From positions 1-64,000 of the forward strand of contig NZ_JAUKFY010000020.1 of NCBI RefSeq assembly GCF_030489605.1: 64,000 bases of DNA. Direction: 5' to 3'. The position numbers were made by a program, and so were the translations under genes. Source of the DNA: Brevibacillus laterosporus. Lineage in GTDB: Bacteria; Bacillota; Bacilli; Brevibacillales; Brevibacillaceae. Every line of letters starts with the position of its first letter. The stretch's first letter is position 1. The notes under the pieces were generated by a model. That model searched no databases. It was not told the DNA's origin and was given only the letters and a program-made list of their open reading frames with translations. Shown in pieces: positions 26,586-35,284 of the stretch.

Positions 26586-28070
26586 ATGATGCAAAATCAG
26601 GAAGATTTTTGGGAGAGACAGCGCAAAGCTCCGTTGTTTGATGCACTACAAAGGCATGTACGACAAACCCCTCATCCTTTTCATGTACCTGGGCATAAGA
26701 TGGGGAGAAGCTTCGATAAGGAAGCAAGGTCTTTTTTTGAAAAATACCTGTCAATTGATTTAACAGAGATTACAGGCTTGGATGACTTGCATCAGCCGGA
26801 AGATATTATTGCTTTGGCTCAACAGTTGGCCGCAGAGGCATACGGAGCTGAAGAAACTAAATTTTTAGTAGGCGGAACAACAGTCGGGAATTTGGCTGCG
26901 ATCATGTCGATTTGCCGACCTGGAGATAAAATTATTGTTCAGCGTAATTGTCATAAATCCGTTTACCATGGATTGATGCTTGCGAAAGCGGAGCCGATTT
27001 TTGTCGTTCCTGCTGTAGATGCAGAGACTGGTATTGCCGCAGGTGTACGGCGTGAGGATGTAGAGCGACTGTTGATGGAGAACCCTGATTGCAAGGCTGT
27101 CTTTCTTACCAACCCGACTTACTATGGGATGGGTATTGATTTAGAAAAGATGGCTACGGTTGTTCATCGTTATCACATTCCATTAATCATTGACGAGGCG
27201 CATGGCGCCCATTATGGTTTCCACCCGGACCTGCCTGCTTCAGCTATGCAGAGTGGAGCTGATATTTCGATTCAGTCTACGCATAAGATGGGAACTGCTT
27301 TTACAATGGGTTCAATGCTACATGTTCAAGGAAAGCGCATTGATCGTAGCCGATTGTATCGTTATCTGGCGATGCTACAGTCCTCGAGCCCTTCTTATCC
27401 GTTAATGGCGTCTCTTGATTTGGCCCGTCGACATATGGTGCTAGAGGGGCAACAAGAGTTACAGAAGGCGATTGCGCTTATAGAAAAAACGAAAGAACGC
27501 CTTAGCCATTTCGATTGGTTTTCAGTTGCCGGCTGGAAGAAGCAAACAGGGTATCAAACACTAGATCCGCTGCGAATTGTAATCAATTTACATTCCTCTC
27601 AGCTATCAGGCTTTGAATTGCAAACAAAGCTGGAAGAAGCTTATATTTATACAGAGTTAGCCGGATTGCATCATCTTTTGCTGCTAGGGTCTACAGGTAC
27701 GACAGAGCTGGATTGTAAAAGGTTACTTACAGTTATGGAGGAGCTGTCAAAGCAAGTGCGTGGTGAAGGCCTGCGTGCTTTTGAAACAGGGTTAGTCTCC
27801 TCCTGCTTTTTACGTAAAGCAGCCATGAGCATGCATGTAGCGGCAGAAGAGGAAGCGGAGTCTATATTATTAGAAGAAGCACAGGGACGTATCTGTGCTG
27901 AGATGGTGATTCCATATCCGCCAGGGATACCGATGATTGTTCCAGGTGAAGTCCTAGACGAGCAGGTAATTGCTCTATTGCAGGAATTGCAAAGAAAAGA
28001 GGCACGTTTTCATGGTGTGAAGGATGCTGGGGTAAAAACCATTCAAGTCATAAAAGGTAAACATTGTTAA
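26586..28070 (+). CDS. yaaO: Orn/Lys/Arg decarboxylase-family PLP enzyme (YaaO-like)
   Basis: A fold-type I PLP enzyme of 494 residues. Visible motifs are HVPGHK (33-38), the cofactor-binding Asp203 in IIDEAHG and the Schiff-base Lys234 in STHKMGTAF, followed by a C-terminal Orn/Lys/Arg decarboxylase domain with VIPYPPGIP. Substrate is probably lysine, ornithine or arginine; the YaaO branch is not characterised in detail. ATG 26586 is ten bases after AAGGA. It sits directly before tmk as in B. subtilis. Confidence 0.9.
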   Translation: MMQNQEDFWERQRKAPLFDALQRHVRQTPHPFHVPGHKMGRSFDKEARSFFEKYLSIDLTEITGLDDLHQPEDIIALAQQLAAEAYGAEETKFLVGGTTVGNLAAIMSICRPGDKIIVQRNCHKSVYHGLMLAKAEPIFVVPAVDAETGIAAGVRREDVERLLMENPDCKAVFLTNPTYYGMGIDLEKMATVVHRYHIPLIIDEAHGAHYGFHPDLPASAMQSGADISIQSTHKMGTAFTMGSMLHVQGKRIDRSRLYRYLAMLQSSSPSYPLMASLDLARRHMVLEGQQELQKAIALIEKTKERLSHFDWFSVAGWKKQTGYQTLDPLRIVINLHSSQLSGFELQTKLEEAYIYTELAGLHHLLLLGSTGTTELDCKRLLTVMEELSKQVRGEGLRAFETGLVSSCFLRKAAMSMHVAAEEEAESILLEEAQGRICAEMVIPYPPGIPMIVPGEVLDEQVIALLQELQRKEARFHGVKDAGVKTIQVIKGKHC

Positions 28071-28080
28071 ACGAGAGGGT

Positions 28081-28719
28081 ATGGTGAACACAGGGATGTT
28101 TATTTCATTAGAAGGTGGAGACGGTGCGGGAAAATCCACTGCCATTGCACTTTTAGAAAAGAGAATAACAGAACAGGGGATGCCGGTCTTAGTCACCCGT
28201 GAACCAGGTGGGGTTGATATCGCTGAACAAATTCGTGAGGTAATATTGAATCGAGAAAATACAAAAATGGATGGGCGAACAGAGGCGTTATTATATGCGG
28301 CGGCAAGGCGCCAGCATCTAGTGGAAAAAGTAATACCTGCGTTGGAACAGGGGAAAATTGTACTTTGTGATCGATTCATTGATAGCAGTCTAGCTTATCA
28401 GGGTGTAGCGCGGGGGCTGCCTACCGACGAAATTTTTGCCATTAATCAATTTGCTATTGAGGATCGTATGCCTGATCTTACCTTTTATCTTGATGTATCC
28501 CCAGAAGTGGGACTAGCTAGGATTGAAGCTAATTCTAATCGAGAAAAAAATCGCCTTGATTTGGAAAAAGTATCATTTCACAATCGGGTGCGTGAAGGGT
28601 ATGAGCTATTGATTCGTAAATTCCCGGAACGGATTGTTCGTATTAATGCTGACCAGCCAATAGAGCAGGTAGTCGATGAAATGCTTGCTATCGTCCAAGA
28701 AAAAATAAAAAAAGCATAG
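28081..28719 (+). CDS. tmk: Thymidylate kinase
   Basis: Tmk phosphorylates dTMP to dTDP. The 212 residues show the P-loop GGDGAGKST (12-20), the DR-motif REPGG, the [13 protein letters not shown] segment and the LID region with REKNRLDLE. The start is uncertain within a few codons: ATG 28081 almost touches GAGAGGG, while GTG 28084 has better spacing. It follows yaaO by 10 bp, and a long terminator hairpin ends the unit. Confidence 0.97.
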   Translation: MVNTGMFISLEGGDGAGKSTAIALLEKRITEQGMPVLVTREPGGVDIAEQIREVILNRENTKMDGRTEALLYAAARRQHLVEKVIPALEQGKIVLCDRFIDSSLAYQGVARGLPTDEIFAINQFAIEDRMPDLTFYLDVSPEVGLARIEANSNREKNRLDLEKVSFHNRVREGYELLIRKFPERIVRINADQPIEQVVDEMLAIVQEKIKKA

Positions 28720-28731
28720 ATGGACAGCCTT

Positions 28732-28808
28732 AAAAAAGAGCAGACGCATCATTAGTGTTTTCCCCGTCGATACGGTGAAGGCAGCAATGATGAGATGCTC
28801 TTTTTTTC
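28732..28808 (+). terminator. Long terminator after tmk
   Basis: Complementary arms (about 28732-28753 with 28785-28807) with small internal bulges enclose a 31-nt loop and are followed by a T run. Confidence 0.75.
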
Positions 28809-29126
28809 AGTAAAACTCTTTAGCAAGAAAAATATGTTTGAATGAAAAATAGGTCGTACATGCTGTATAATAGGAAAAAGCACTGAGGAAGATTTCCTTG
28901 TGTGAAAGCTGGAAAAATTACACCAAGTAGCTATTTTGACATAACAATAAGGTAAGCCCCTTAAAAATAATGATAGTACCAAATTTTATTTGATTTTTCC
29001 GATTAAGCAATGCCCTTTTCTACAGGAAAGTGGTACCCTTCAATCGAATTATAGCCAGAGTAATTTATGTGTTACTGGTAAGAGAGCTAAGCACTACAAT
29101 TGCGAAGCAGAAAGGATGAAATCACT
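28809..29126 (+). other. Intergenic region before darA
   Basis: About 320 bp, AT-rich. A TATAAT near 28865 lacks a well-spaced -35. The sequences TAGTACCA (about 28974) and GTGGTACC are spaced inverted copies. No gene or clear promoter is recognised. Confidence 0.35.
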
Positions 29127-29456
29127 ATGAAAATGGTCATCGCTGTTGTGCAGGATAAAGACAGTGGGCGTTTATCACAAGCTCTTGTGAAAAAAGGATT
29201 CCGTGCTACAAAATTGGCCAGTACAGGAAGCTTTCTCCGCGCTGGGAATACGACGTTTCTTGTAGGGACCGATGATGGTCGTGTTACAGAGCTTATCACC
29301 ATCATTGAGCAAAACTGCCAATCCCGCAAACAGATGGTGACTCCTGTGTCGCCGCTTGGAAGTGGAGTTGATTCATTTTTGTCATATCCTCTTGAAGTAC
29401 AGGTGGGGGGCGCAGCCGTTTTTGTGATGGACGTAGAGCATTTCCATTCTTTTTAG
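29127..29456 (+). CDS. darA: Cyclic-di-AMP receptor, PII-like (DarA/PstA)
   Basis: DarA is a trimeric PII-like protein that binds cyclic di-AMP. The 109 residues fit exactly, with VIAVVQDKDSGRL at the start, TKLASTGSFLRAGNTTFLVG (the loop around the ligand) and VEVQVGG-type 'LEVQVGGAAVFVMDV' at the end. ATG 29127 is eight bases after AAAGGATG. The downstream partners of this receptor are not known to me. It heads the conserved darA-yaaR-holB-ricT-yabA cluster. Confidence 0.95.
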   Translation: MKMVIAVVQDKDSGRLSQALVKKGFRATKLASTGSFLRAGNTTFLVGTDDGRVTELITIIEQNCQSRKQMVTPVSPLGSGVDSFLSYPLEVQVGGAAVFVMDVEHFHSF

Positions 29457-29489
29457 TTTCGGGTAAAGGTGAGCGGGAGTGAGGACCAA

Positions 29490-29933
29490 GTGAAAATTGA
29501 TAATGGCATCAGACCTACATTCGAGGTAAAAGGGATAGGTCAACGCAGGGATGTATCTGTGGAAAAGATGAACTTTCGAGATATGGTTAAAGGTGAAGGG
29601 CAGAGATTGAACGAGGAAAGACTTCAGCTACTGCTTACAGAAATAGATAAACACGGAGATATTTTGGCTCGCTCCCGCAATGTACGAGATTACTATACGT
29701 ATCGTAATCTTATCAAGCGATTTATGGAGGAAGCCGTTCGGTTTGGGATTGCTCTTGACGAGCGTAAAGGAACCAATCGCCGAGGAAGAGGTCGCATTCA
29801 TAAAATTATCAAAGAGATCGATGCCGAATTATTGTCATTGGCAGACGATCTATTGAGCGAGCAGGCTCCTTTGATAGATATGCTTGCTCGAATTGGTGAA
29901 ATCAGAGGCATGCTAATCAATTTATATTTTTAG
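29490..29933 (+). CDS. yaaR: YaaR-family protein (DUF327)
   Basis: The 147-residue, helical, highly charged protein matches the YaaR family (NERLQLLLTEIDKHGDILARSRNVRDYYTYRNLIKRFMEE). GTG 29490 is preferred because GTGAGG is five bases upstream and orthologues start MKI; an earlier GTG at 29469 would add seven residues. Function is unknown; the gene is always near darA and holB. Confidence 0.88.
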   Translation: MKIDNGIRPTFEVKGIGQRRDVSVEKMNFRDMVKGEGQRLNEERLQLLLTEIDKHGDILARSRNVRDYYTYRNLIKRFMEEAVRFGIALDERKGTNRRGRGRIHKIIKEIDAELLSLADDLLSEQAPLIDMLARIGEIRGMLINLYF

Positions 29934-29943
29934 GTGACAATAA

Positions 29944-30927
29944 ATGAGCTGGAGTAATGTAGCAAAAGAACAAGAGCGTGTGGCAGAAGTCTTAGCTAAT
30001 AGTATGAAGCACGATCGTTTGGCTCATGCCTACCTGTTTACGGGGCCAAAAGGGGTAGGCAAAATGGAAGTGGCTGAGCATTTGACTAAATCCATTTTTT
30101 GTTTAGATCAGCCCGGTGACGCTTGTGGGACATGCCTGAACTGCAAACGTATTCAATCAGGGAACCATCCTGATGTATATCAGATCTCTCCAGATGGTGC
30201 ATCTGTCAAAATAGAGCAAATTAGAGCCTTACAAAAAGAAATGAAGATGCGTGCTGTTGAATCGAAGAATAAGGTTTATATTCTAGAGCATGTAGATAAA
30301 ATGACAACCCAAGCGGCAAATAGCTTGCTGAAATTTTTGGAAGAACCGCCAGCAGGTGTGCTTGCTTTGTTGCTATCTGAAAACAGTCATGCCATTTTAC
30401 CCACAATTTTATCCAGATGTCAGACAATAGTATTCAACCCTCTACCGGTTGAAATGATTGTGAAATCGCTTGTAAACGAAGGAATTACACGGGGCATTGC
30501 CCAAGTTGCTTCCCAAATTACAACAAATCTGGACGATGCACGGCTATTAAGCCAATCAGAATGGTTTGCACAGCTTAAAGCTATGGTGATACAATTGGGA
30601 AGGGATTTGAAACAACGTGATTCCCAAGCGCTGTTTACGATTCAAGATCAATTTCAACGTAACGATAGATTAAAAGAAGAACTTCCTCTCTTTCTGGATT
30701 TGCTCATCCTTTGGCTGCGAGATATCCTCTATATTCAAGTAGGGCGTAGGGCCAACATCATCAACATAGACCAACAGGATGCATTAGAAGAGCAGGCCTT
30801 GCAGTGGGCTCAAACCGAGATATTGCGAGGAATTGATGTAGCCATGGAGACAAGAAATCGGATAGAGCGTAATGCTAACCCACAATTAGCGTTAGAGCGA
30901 CTTGTTCTTCATATCCAGGAGGGATAA
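29944..30927 (+). CDS. holB: DNA polymerase III subunit delta'
   Basis: Delta' is the non-ATPase wrench of the clamp loader. The 327 residues have a RecA-like fold with a degenerate P-loop (GPKGVGKM, Met in place of Ser/Thr, as expected for a subunit that does not hydrolyse ATP), a zinc module (CGTCLNC) and the SRC motif ILSRCQ. AGGTGA precedes the ATG. It lies 10 bp after yaaR and 3 bp before ricT, so the cluster is one operon. Confidence 0.95.
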   Translation: MSWSNVAKEQERVAEVLANSMKHDRLAHAYLFTGPKGVGKMEVAEHLTKSIFCLDQPGDACGTCLNCKRIQSGNHPDVYQISPDGASVKIEQIRALQKEMKMRAVESKNKVYILEHVDKMTTQAANSLLKFLEEPPAGVLALLLSENSHAILPTILSRCQTIVFNPLPVEMIVKSLVNEGITRGIAQVASQITTNLDDARLLSQSEWFAQLKAMVIQLGRDLKQRDSQALFTIQDQFQRNDRLKEELPLFLDLLILWLRDILYIQVGRRANIINIDQQDALEEQALQWAQTEILRGIDVAMETRNRIERNANPQLALERLVLHIQEG

Positions 30928-30930
30928 ATT

Positions 30931-31746
30931 TTGTACGAGGTGGTCGGAATCCGCTTTAAAAAAGCGGGTAAGATATATTACTTTGATCCTGACGAATTGC
31001 AGATAGAAAAAGACAGTCACGTGATTGTTGAAACAGCACGTGGTGTTGAGTATGGCAAGGTCGTGATCGGACAAAAGACTGTGGAAGATTCCGATGTAGT
31101 TCTTCCTTTAAAGAAAGTGATTCGAATTGCTGATGAATCGGACGCTAGGCAAGTCGACGAGAATCGGGCTGCTGCAAAAAATGCTTTTCAGGTGTGTCAA
31201 ACCAAGATTAGAGAACATCAACTGGAAATGAAGCTGGTAGATGTTGAATATACATTCGACCGGAATAAAATTATTTTTTATTTTACAGCGGACGGCCGCG
31301 TTGATTTTCGTGAATTAGTAAAGGATTTAGCAGCGGTGTTTCGTACGCGCATTGAATTACGGCAGATTGGTGTTCGAGATGAAGCCAAGATGCTTGGCGG
31401 TATAGGACCTTGTGGTCGGATGCTATGCTGTTCCACCTTTTTGGGTGATTTTGAACCGGTATCCATCAAAATGGCGAAAGACCAAAATCTCTCGCTTAAT
31501 CCAGCTAAAATCTCCGGTTTGTGTGGACGTCTCATGTGCTGTTTGAAGTATGAAAATGATAACTACGAAACAACGAAGGAAGAAATACCTGAACTAAGCT
31601 CATGGGTGAAAACACCAATGGGGGATGGCAGAGTTGTAAGCTTGAATATTTTAGGCAGAGTGGCTCAGGTTGATCTCCTTGAAGTAGGAAGAGTCATGGA
31701 GTTTACCTTTGATGAAATTGTAACGAGTCGACCAGAGATCGGGTAG
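30931..31746 (+). CDS. ricT: RicT (YaaT), PSP1-domain subunit of the RNase Y complex
   Basis: RicT forms a complex with RicA and RicF that carries 4Fe-4S clusters and adjusts RNase Y processing, with effects on sporulation, competence and biofilm formation. The 271-residue protein has the PSP1 domain with the paired cysteine motifs GGIGPCGRMLCC and SGLCGRLMCCLKYE. The TTG start at 30931 is seven bases after AGGAGGG. Confidence 0.95.
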   Translation: MYEVVGIRFKKAGKIYYFDPDELQIEKDSHVIVETARGVEYGKVVIGQKTVEDSDVVLPLKKVIRIADESDARQVDENRAAAKNAFQVCQTKIREHQLEMKLVDVEYTFDRNKIIFYFTADGRVDFRELVKDLAAVFRTRIELRQIGVRDEAKMLGGIGPCGRMLCCSTFLGDFEPVSIKMAKDQNLSLNPAKISGLCGRLMCCLKYENDNYETTKEEIPELSSWVKTPMGDGRVVSLNILGRVAQVDLLEVGRVMEFTFDEIVTSRPEIG

Positions 31747-31772
31747 AGGACGGGTAGCGAGAGGTGATGAAG

Positions 31773-32159
31773 TTGGAGAAACAGGAAATCTTCGCTAAAA
31801 TCGCGAGCATGGAAGAGAGAGTGGGCGAACTCTATCAGGAGATTGGCAGCCTAAAAGACGTGATCGTCAAACTTTTGGAAGAGAATGCTCAGCTTCTCAT
31901 TGAAAATGAACACTTGCGTAACCGATTCCAGAAAAGAGCCGATCAGTCTACTTCCAAAAAACAAAGTGCTGGCCAACAAAAAAGGGCAGCAGCCAGTCAA
32001 AAGGTAGTAGGCAATCAAAAAATAGTGGGCGAAGGATACGATAACCTTGCGCGACTATATGCGGAAGGATTTCATATTTGCAACGTACACTATGGTAGTA
32101 TAAGAAAAGAAGGCGATTGCCTGTTCTGCTTATCTTTTTTAAGCGGTGGACACAAGTGA
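31773..32159 (+). CDS. yabA: Replication initiation control protein YabA
   Basis: YabA binds DnaA and the beta clamp and limits re-initiation. The protein has an N-terminal leucine-zipper coiled coil (about 8-55, [22 protein letters not shown]), a Lys/Gln-rich linker longer than usual, and the C-terminal zinc domain (C-N-V-H-Y-G, C-L-F-C) with [21 protein letters not shown] 31773 is chosen because GAGGTG is six bases upstream and it gives an N-terminus like the B. subtilis protein; ATG 31767 is the alternative. Confidence 0.92.
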   Translation: MEKQEIFAKIASMEERVGELYQEIGSLKDVIVKLLEENAQLLIENEHLRNRFQKRADQSTSKKQSAGQQKRAAASQKVVGNQKIVGEGYDNLARLYAEGFHICNVHYGSIRKEGDCLFCLSFLSGGHK

Positions 32160-32169
32160 TACGAAAAAC

Positions 32170-32210
32170 AAAAGCGACCTGATGTCTTTTACACAGACGG
32201 GTCGCTTTTT
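32170..32210 (+). terminator. Terminator after yabA
   Basis: A 12-bp stem (32170-32181 with 32198-32209 region, one G-U pair) is followed by T residues. Confidence 0.9.
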
Positions 32211-32262
32211 ACTGATAAAATGATAGGATAACTACCTTCTTATTGGTAAGAGAGGATACAAT

Positions 32263-33030
32263 ATGACAGAAAAACAGCAAGTCCCCTTGTATGATACAGA
32301 ACGGATTGACGACTTGTTAACCTACGAATTAAAAATCATTCAAAGCCATGAAGTGTTTTGTTTTTCAATGGATGCAGTATTACTTGCTCGTTTTGCACAG
32401 GTGCCTAAAAGGGGAAAAGTGTTAGATTTTTGCACTGGCAATGGCGTCATTCCGTTATTAATGAGCACAAGAACGCCATTTGCTGAATTTGAAGGTATTG
32501 AACTGCAAGAACGATTGTTTCATATGGCAGAACGTAACGTGATCATGAATGGATTGCAAGAACGTATTACTATTCATCATGGCGACGTACGCAAGGCAGT
32601 AGAGAGATTTGGAGATAATAAATATGATCTCATCACTTGTAATCCGCCTTATATGCCTTCGATCGCAGGAGAAGCAAGCAAAAATGACCATCGTGCCATA
32701 GCTCGCCACGAGATTCATCTTACGTTAGATGATGTACTACGGGTTGGAAGCAGACTGCTGAAGCATGGGGGGAAGCTGGCATTGGTGCATCGTGCAACTC
32801 GTCTGATAGATATTGTTACAGGCATGAGGCTGTATGGTATCGAGCCTAAACGTATGCGGTTCGTGCATTCCCGCCAAGACAGTGAACCTAATATGGTACT
32901 TGTGGAAGGTATACGCGGAGGGAAACCTGAGCTTCGGATACAACCACCGCTGATTGTGTATAAGCAAGGGGAAGAGTACTGCGATGAATTATATGAAATC
33001 TATTATGGAAAACGAGATTCCCTCGCATAA
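32263..33030 (+). CDS. yabB: tRNA1(Val) (adenine(37)-N6)-methyltransferase-like protein
   Basis: A SAM-dependent methyltransferase of 255 residues with motif I VLDFCTGNGVIPLL, the acidic IEL, and the catalytic NPPY (CNPPYMP) of N6-adenine methyltransferases. It resembles TrmN6/YabB, which methylates A37 of tRNA-Val in E. coli. The target in Bacilli is inferred. Its 3' end overlaps yazA by 47 bases when yazA starts at 32984. Confidence 0.9.
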   Translation: MTEKQQVPLYDTERIDDLLTYELKIIQSHEVFCFSMDAVLLARFAQVPKRGKVLDFCTGNGVIPLLMSTRTPFAEFEGIELQERLFHMAERNVIMNGLQERITIHHGDVRKAVERFGDNKYDLITCNPPYMPSIAGEASKNDHRAIARHEIHLTLDDVLRVGSRLLKHGGKLALVHRATRLIDIVTGMRLYGIEPKRMRFVHSRQDSEPNMVLVEGIRGGKPELRIQPPLIVYKQGEEYCDELYEIYYGKRDSLA

Positions 33031-33304
33031 AAGTCACTATGTATATATATTACAATGTGCAGACGGTTCGTTGTATACAGGATACACAACTGAGATACAG
33101 CGTAGACTTAAGCAGCATAGAATAGGGAAAGGTGCCAAATATACAAGAGGGCGTTGTCCGATTGAGCTGGTGTATTGGGAAGAAGGCGCTGATCGTTCGT
33201 GGGGACTTAAAAGAGAAGAACAGATTAAACGTCTTCAACGTTCGGCCAAGGAAAGCTTGATTTTATTCGGGAATACATCGGTTCAATCTACTTTGATGAA
33301 ATAA
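32984..33304 (+). CDS. yazA: GIY-YIG nuclease-family protein (YazA)
   Basis: A single GIY-YIG domain protein of about 106 residues: YVYILQCADGSLYTGYT (the GIY and YIG strands), the catalytic Arg in RRLKQH and GKGAKYTRGRCP. ATG 32984 is used because AAGGGGAAGAG is upstream; ATG 33005 (99 residues) lacks a binding site but fits orthologue length. The UPF0213/YazA group has no proven substrate. Operon with yabB and rsmI. Confidence 0.9.
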   Translation: MNYMKSIMENEIPSHKSHYVYILQCADGSLYTGYTTEIQRRLKQHRIGKGAKYTRGRCPIELVYWEEGADRSWGLKREEQIKRLQRSAKESLILFGNTSVQSTLMK

Positions 33305-33324
33305 CCATTTAGGAGTTACGATAG

Positions 33325-34203
33325 ATGAATATACAAAAGAGTTTTGCTCAAAAGACAAGCACAGGTATCCTATACCTAGTGGCAACACCTATCGGAAATT
33401 TGGATGATATTACAGTCCGTTCCTTGCAGACATTGCGTGAGGTGGACGTGATTGCTTGTGAGGATACACGCCAAACCAGAAAGCTTCTTACTCATTTTCA
33501 GATAGAGAAACGCACACTTAGCTATCATGAACACAATAAAGCATCAAGTGGACCGGAATTAGTTAGCTGGTTGTTGGATGGAAAAAACATTGCTCTAGTC
33601 AGTGATGCAGGCTTGCCTGCCATTTCTGATCCTGGAGCCGATCTTGTACGAGAAGCAATTGACGCTGGCTGTACGGTCGTTCCCATACCTGGTGCAAACG
33701 CGGCATTAACAGGTTTGATTGCCTCTGGATTACCGACAGAAAAATTTGTGTTCTGCGGGTTTTTACCGCGTGATAAAAAGCAACGCAAGGGAGAACTGGA
33801 TCGTTTAGCGCATTACCCAGAAACGTTATTATTTTATGAAGCGCCTCATCGCATTACCAAAACATTAGCAGCTATGCAAGAGGTATTAGGCGATCGTGAG
33901 ACCGTGCTGGCGAGAGAGCTGACCAAAAGATACGAGGAATTCGCCAGAGGCACGATGTCTGAGCTGATAGGCTGGCTAGAGCAAACAGAGATTAGAGGAG
34001 AGTTTTGCATAATTGTTTCTGGTTATAATGGGCAGCTTTTAGCGGAAGAAGATACAGAGGTTTGGTGGAGCGGCTTTAGTCTAAAAGAACATGTAGATCA
34101 TTATATCAAACAGGGAATGTCTGTTAAGGAAGCGTGTAAAAGAACGGCTGAGGATCGGAAGCTGACACGCAGAGAAGTGTATAATGAATACCACCAAGAC
34201 TAA
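33325..34203 (+). CDS. rsmI: 16S rRNA (cytidine(1402)-2'-O)-methyltransferase
   Basis: RsmI 2'-O-methylates C1402 in the decoding centre of 16S rRNA. The 292 residues belong to the tetrapyrrole-methylase fold: LYLVATPIGNLDDITVRSLQTL, ALVSDAGLPAISDPG, and VPIPGANAALTGLIASGLP. It is the last gene of yabB-yazA-rsmI and converges on abrB. Confidence 0.96.
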   Translation: MNIQKSFAQKTSTGILYLVATPIGNLDDITVRSLQTLREVDVIACEDTRQTRKLLTHFQIEKRTLSYHEHNKASSGPELVSWLLDGKNIALVSDAGLPAISDPGADLVREAIDAGCTVVPIPGANAALTGLIASGLPTEKFVFCGFLPRDKKQRKGELDRLAHYPETLLFYEAPHRITKTLAAMQEVLGDRETVLARELTKRYEEFARGTMSELIGWLEQTEIRGEFCIIVSGYNGQLLAEEDTEVWWSGFSLKEHVDHYIKQGMSVKEACKRTAEDRKLTRREVYNEYHQD

Positions 34204-34227
34204 TTGAGAAGAATGACAGCAAATATT

Positions 34228-34272
34228 CAAAAAAAGGCTACTGCTCATTATCAAGAGCAATAGCCTTTTATT
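34228..34272. terminator. Bidirectional terminator between rsmI and abrB
   Basis: A 15-bp stem (34232-34246 with 34255-34269) has a single C-A mismatch on the plus strand that becomes a G-U pair on the minus strand, with A and T tracts on either side. It serves both convergent genes. Confidence 0.88.
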
Positions 34273-34273
34273 A

Positions 34274-34540
34274 TTATTTCGGTTGGGAACTCTCGTCAAG
34301 CAAAGATGCCATCTCTTGAATACAAGTTTTGCTGATCATTTTTCCTTTGTAATATACCAAATCTTCCGCGTTTCCTGTGAAAATACAAGCTGGTTCATAT
34401 TTTTTCAGGATGATGCGTTCTCCGTCAACGAAGATCTCTAGTGCATCCTTTTCTGCAATTCCAAGTGTACGGCGAAGTTCAATTGGAATAACAACACGTC
34501 CTAATTCATCTACTTTTCTTACAATACCAGTTGATTTCAT
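34274..34540 (-). CDS. abrB: Transition-state regulator AbrB
   Basis: AbrB is a tetrameric DNA-binding protein that silences stationary-phase and sporulation genes during growth. The 88 residues begin with the swapped-hairpin domain (MKSTGIVRKVDELGRVVIPIELRRTLGI) and contain the conserved Cys in PACIFTG. ATG 34540 is ten bases after GAGAGGAG; an upstream TTG at 34549 overlaps the binding site. A promoter with a Spo0A box just after its -10 lies 100 bp upstream. Confidence 0.95.
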   Translation of the reverse strand: MKSTGIVRKVDELGRVVIPIELRRTLGIAEKDALEIFVDGERIILKKYEPACIFTGNAEDLVYYKGKMISKTCIQEMASLLDESSQPK

Positions 34541-34626
34541 ACCCTTCAAGCTCCTCTCAAACTCTTAAAAAAGTGGGTGGATCCTGTATCGATGAATACC
34601 GAATATTTATCTATTAATCGTCAATA

Positions 34627-34633
34627 TTCGACA
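34627..34633 (-). promoter_or_regulatory. Spo0A box in the abrB promoter
   Basis: TTCGACA on the plus strand reads TGTCGAA on the abrB strand, a perfect 0A box, and lies 4-10 bases after the -10. In B. subtilis, Spo0A~P represses abrB from boxes in this same place. Confidence 0.8.
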
Positions 34634-34637
34634 ATTT

Positions 34638-34667
34638 ATTATAGCTTATGATACCAGTGATTACCAA
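34638..34667 (-). promoter_or_regulatory. Promoter of abrB
   Basis: On the minus strand TTGGTA (34667-34662), 18-bp spacer, TATAAT (34643-34638). Start near 34631, leader of about 90 nt. Confidence 0.75.
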
Positions 34668-34817
34668 AGGTGTCAATGGCGTTTTTACAATTATTACAAT
34701 TTGCACGAATAAAACGTGATAATAACGAAGCATCAGTAATAATTATATGAAATTAGAGGCTAAAAACCCCTTTGTATATGAATCTGTCAGAAATCTTTTT
34801 TCATAAAAGATGGAAAA

Positions 34818-34897
34818 TGTCATACGACAAATTAACCTAATAATGGATATTAGTATAAAAAAATGTCGAATTATATGTCGAGATTCGACATTTTTTT
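34818..34897. promoter_or_regulatory. Cluster of Spo0A-like boxes in a perfect palindrome
   Basis: A perfect 15-bp inverted repeat (34857-34871 with 34883-34897, an A7 and a T7 tract at its ends) contains TGTCGAA on each strand (34864-34870 plus, 34884-34890 minus), a third copy TGTCGAG in the 11-nt loop (34876-34882), and a fourth near-match TGTCGTA on the minus strand at 34829-34823. It lies between the divergent abrB and metG promoters, so a terminator role is unlikely. Spo0A binding is inferred. Confidence 0.6.
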
Positions 34898-34925
34898 GGC
34901 GAAAAAGAAACCTATCTTAAATCCC

Positions 34926-34964
34926 TTGACATTACGTTTATGAACAGATAATTTAGTATACAAT
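34926..34964 (+). promoter_or_regulatory. Promoter of the metG T-box transcript
   Basis: TTGACA (34926-34931) with 17 bp to TAATTT (34949-34954); a TACAAT at 34959-34964 is an alternative -10. Confidence 0.6.
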
Positions 34965-34984
34965 AGAAGTATCATTTTAATAGC

Positions 34985-35253
34985 AAACGTTGACGGGAAG
35001 AGTACACTTTCAAAAGCTTATTTAGAGAGCTGGGGTAGGTGAAAGCCAGTTAAGTGAAGGAAGTGGAAGATGGTCCTTGAGTTTCGTTCATGAACGGTCA
35101 TTGTAGTGATGGCGGATAAGGAGCGACGTATTCCTGCGTTATAGGAGAGTAGCTGTTGACTACTTACCGAGTCCGTTTCTGTGAGGGAACGGAGCATTTG
35201 GGTGGTACCGCGAGTACAAGACTCGTCCCAATTAGGGGAGGAGTCTTTTTTTA
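34985..35253 (+). promoter_or_regulatory. T-box riboswitch upstream of metG
   Basis: The leader has the canonical core GGGTGGTACCGCG (35200-35212) followed by the terminator at 35219-35253, and stem I elements (GAGAGCTGGGGTAGGTG near 35022-35040). The UGGN base is U, matching the A discriminator of tRNA-Met. An ATG at 35070-35072, in GGAAGATGGTCC on the 3' side of stem I, is a plausible specifier codon. The 5' boundary is approximate. Confidence 0.9.
35219..35253 (+). terminator. T-box conditional terminator of metG
   Basis: A stem of 35219-35229 with 35235-35246, one mismatch, is followed by seven T. Confidence 0.85.
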
Positions 35254-35284
35254 TGTGTAAAAATATATTAGGAGGGTGTATGAC

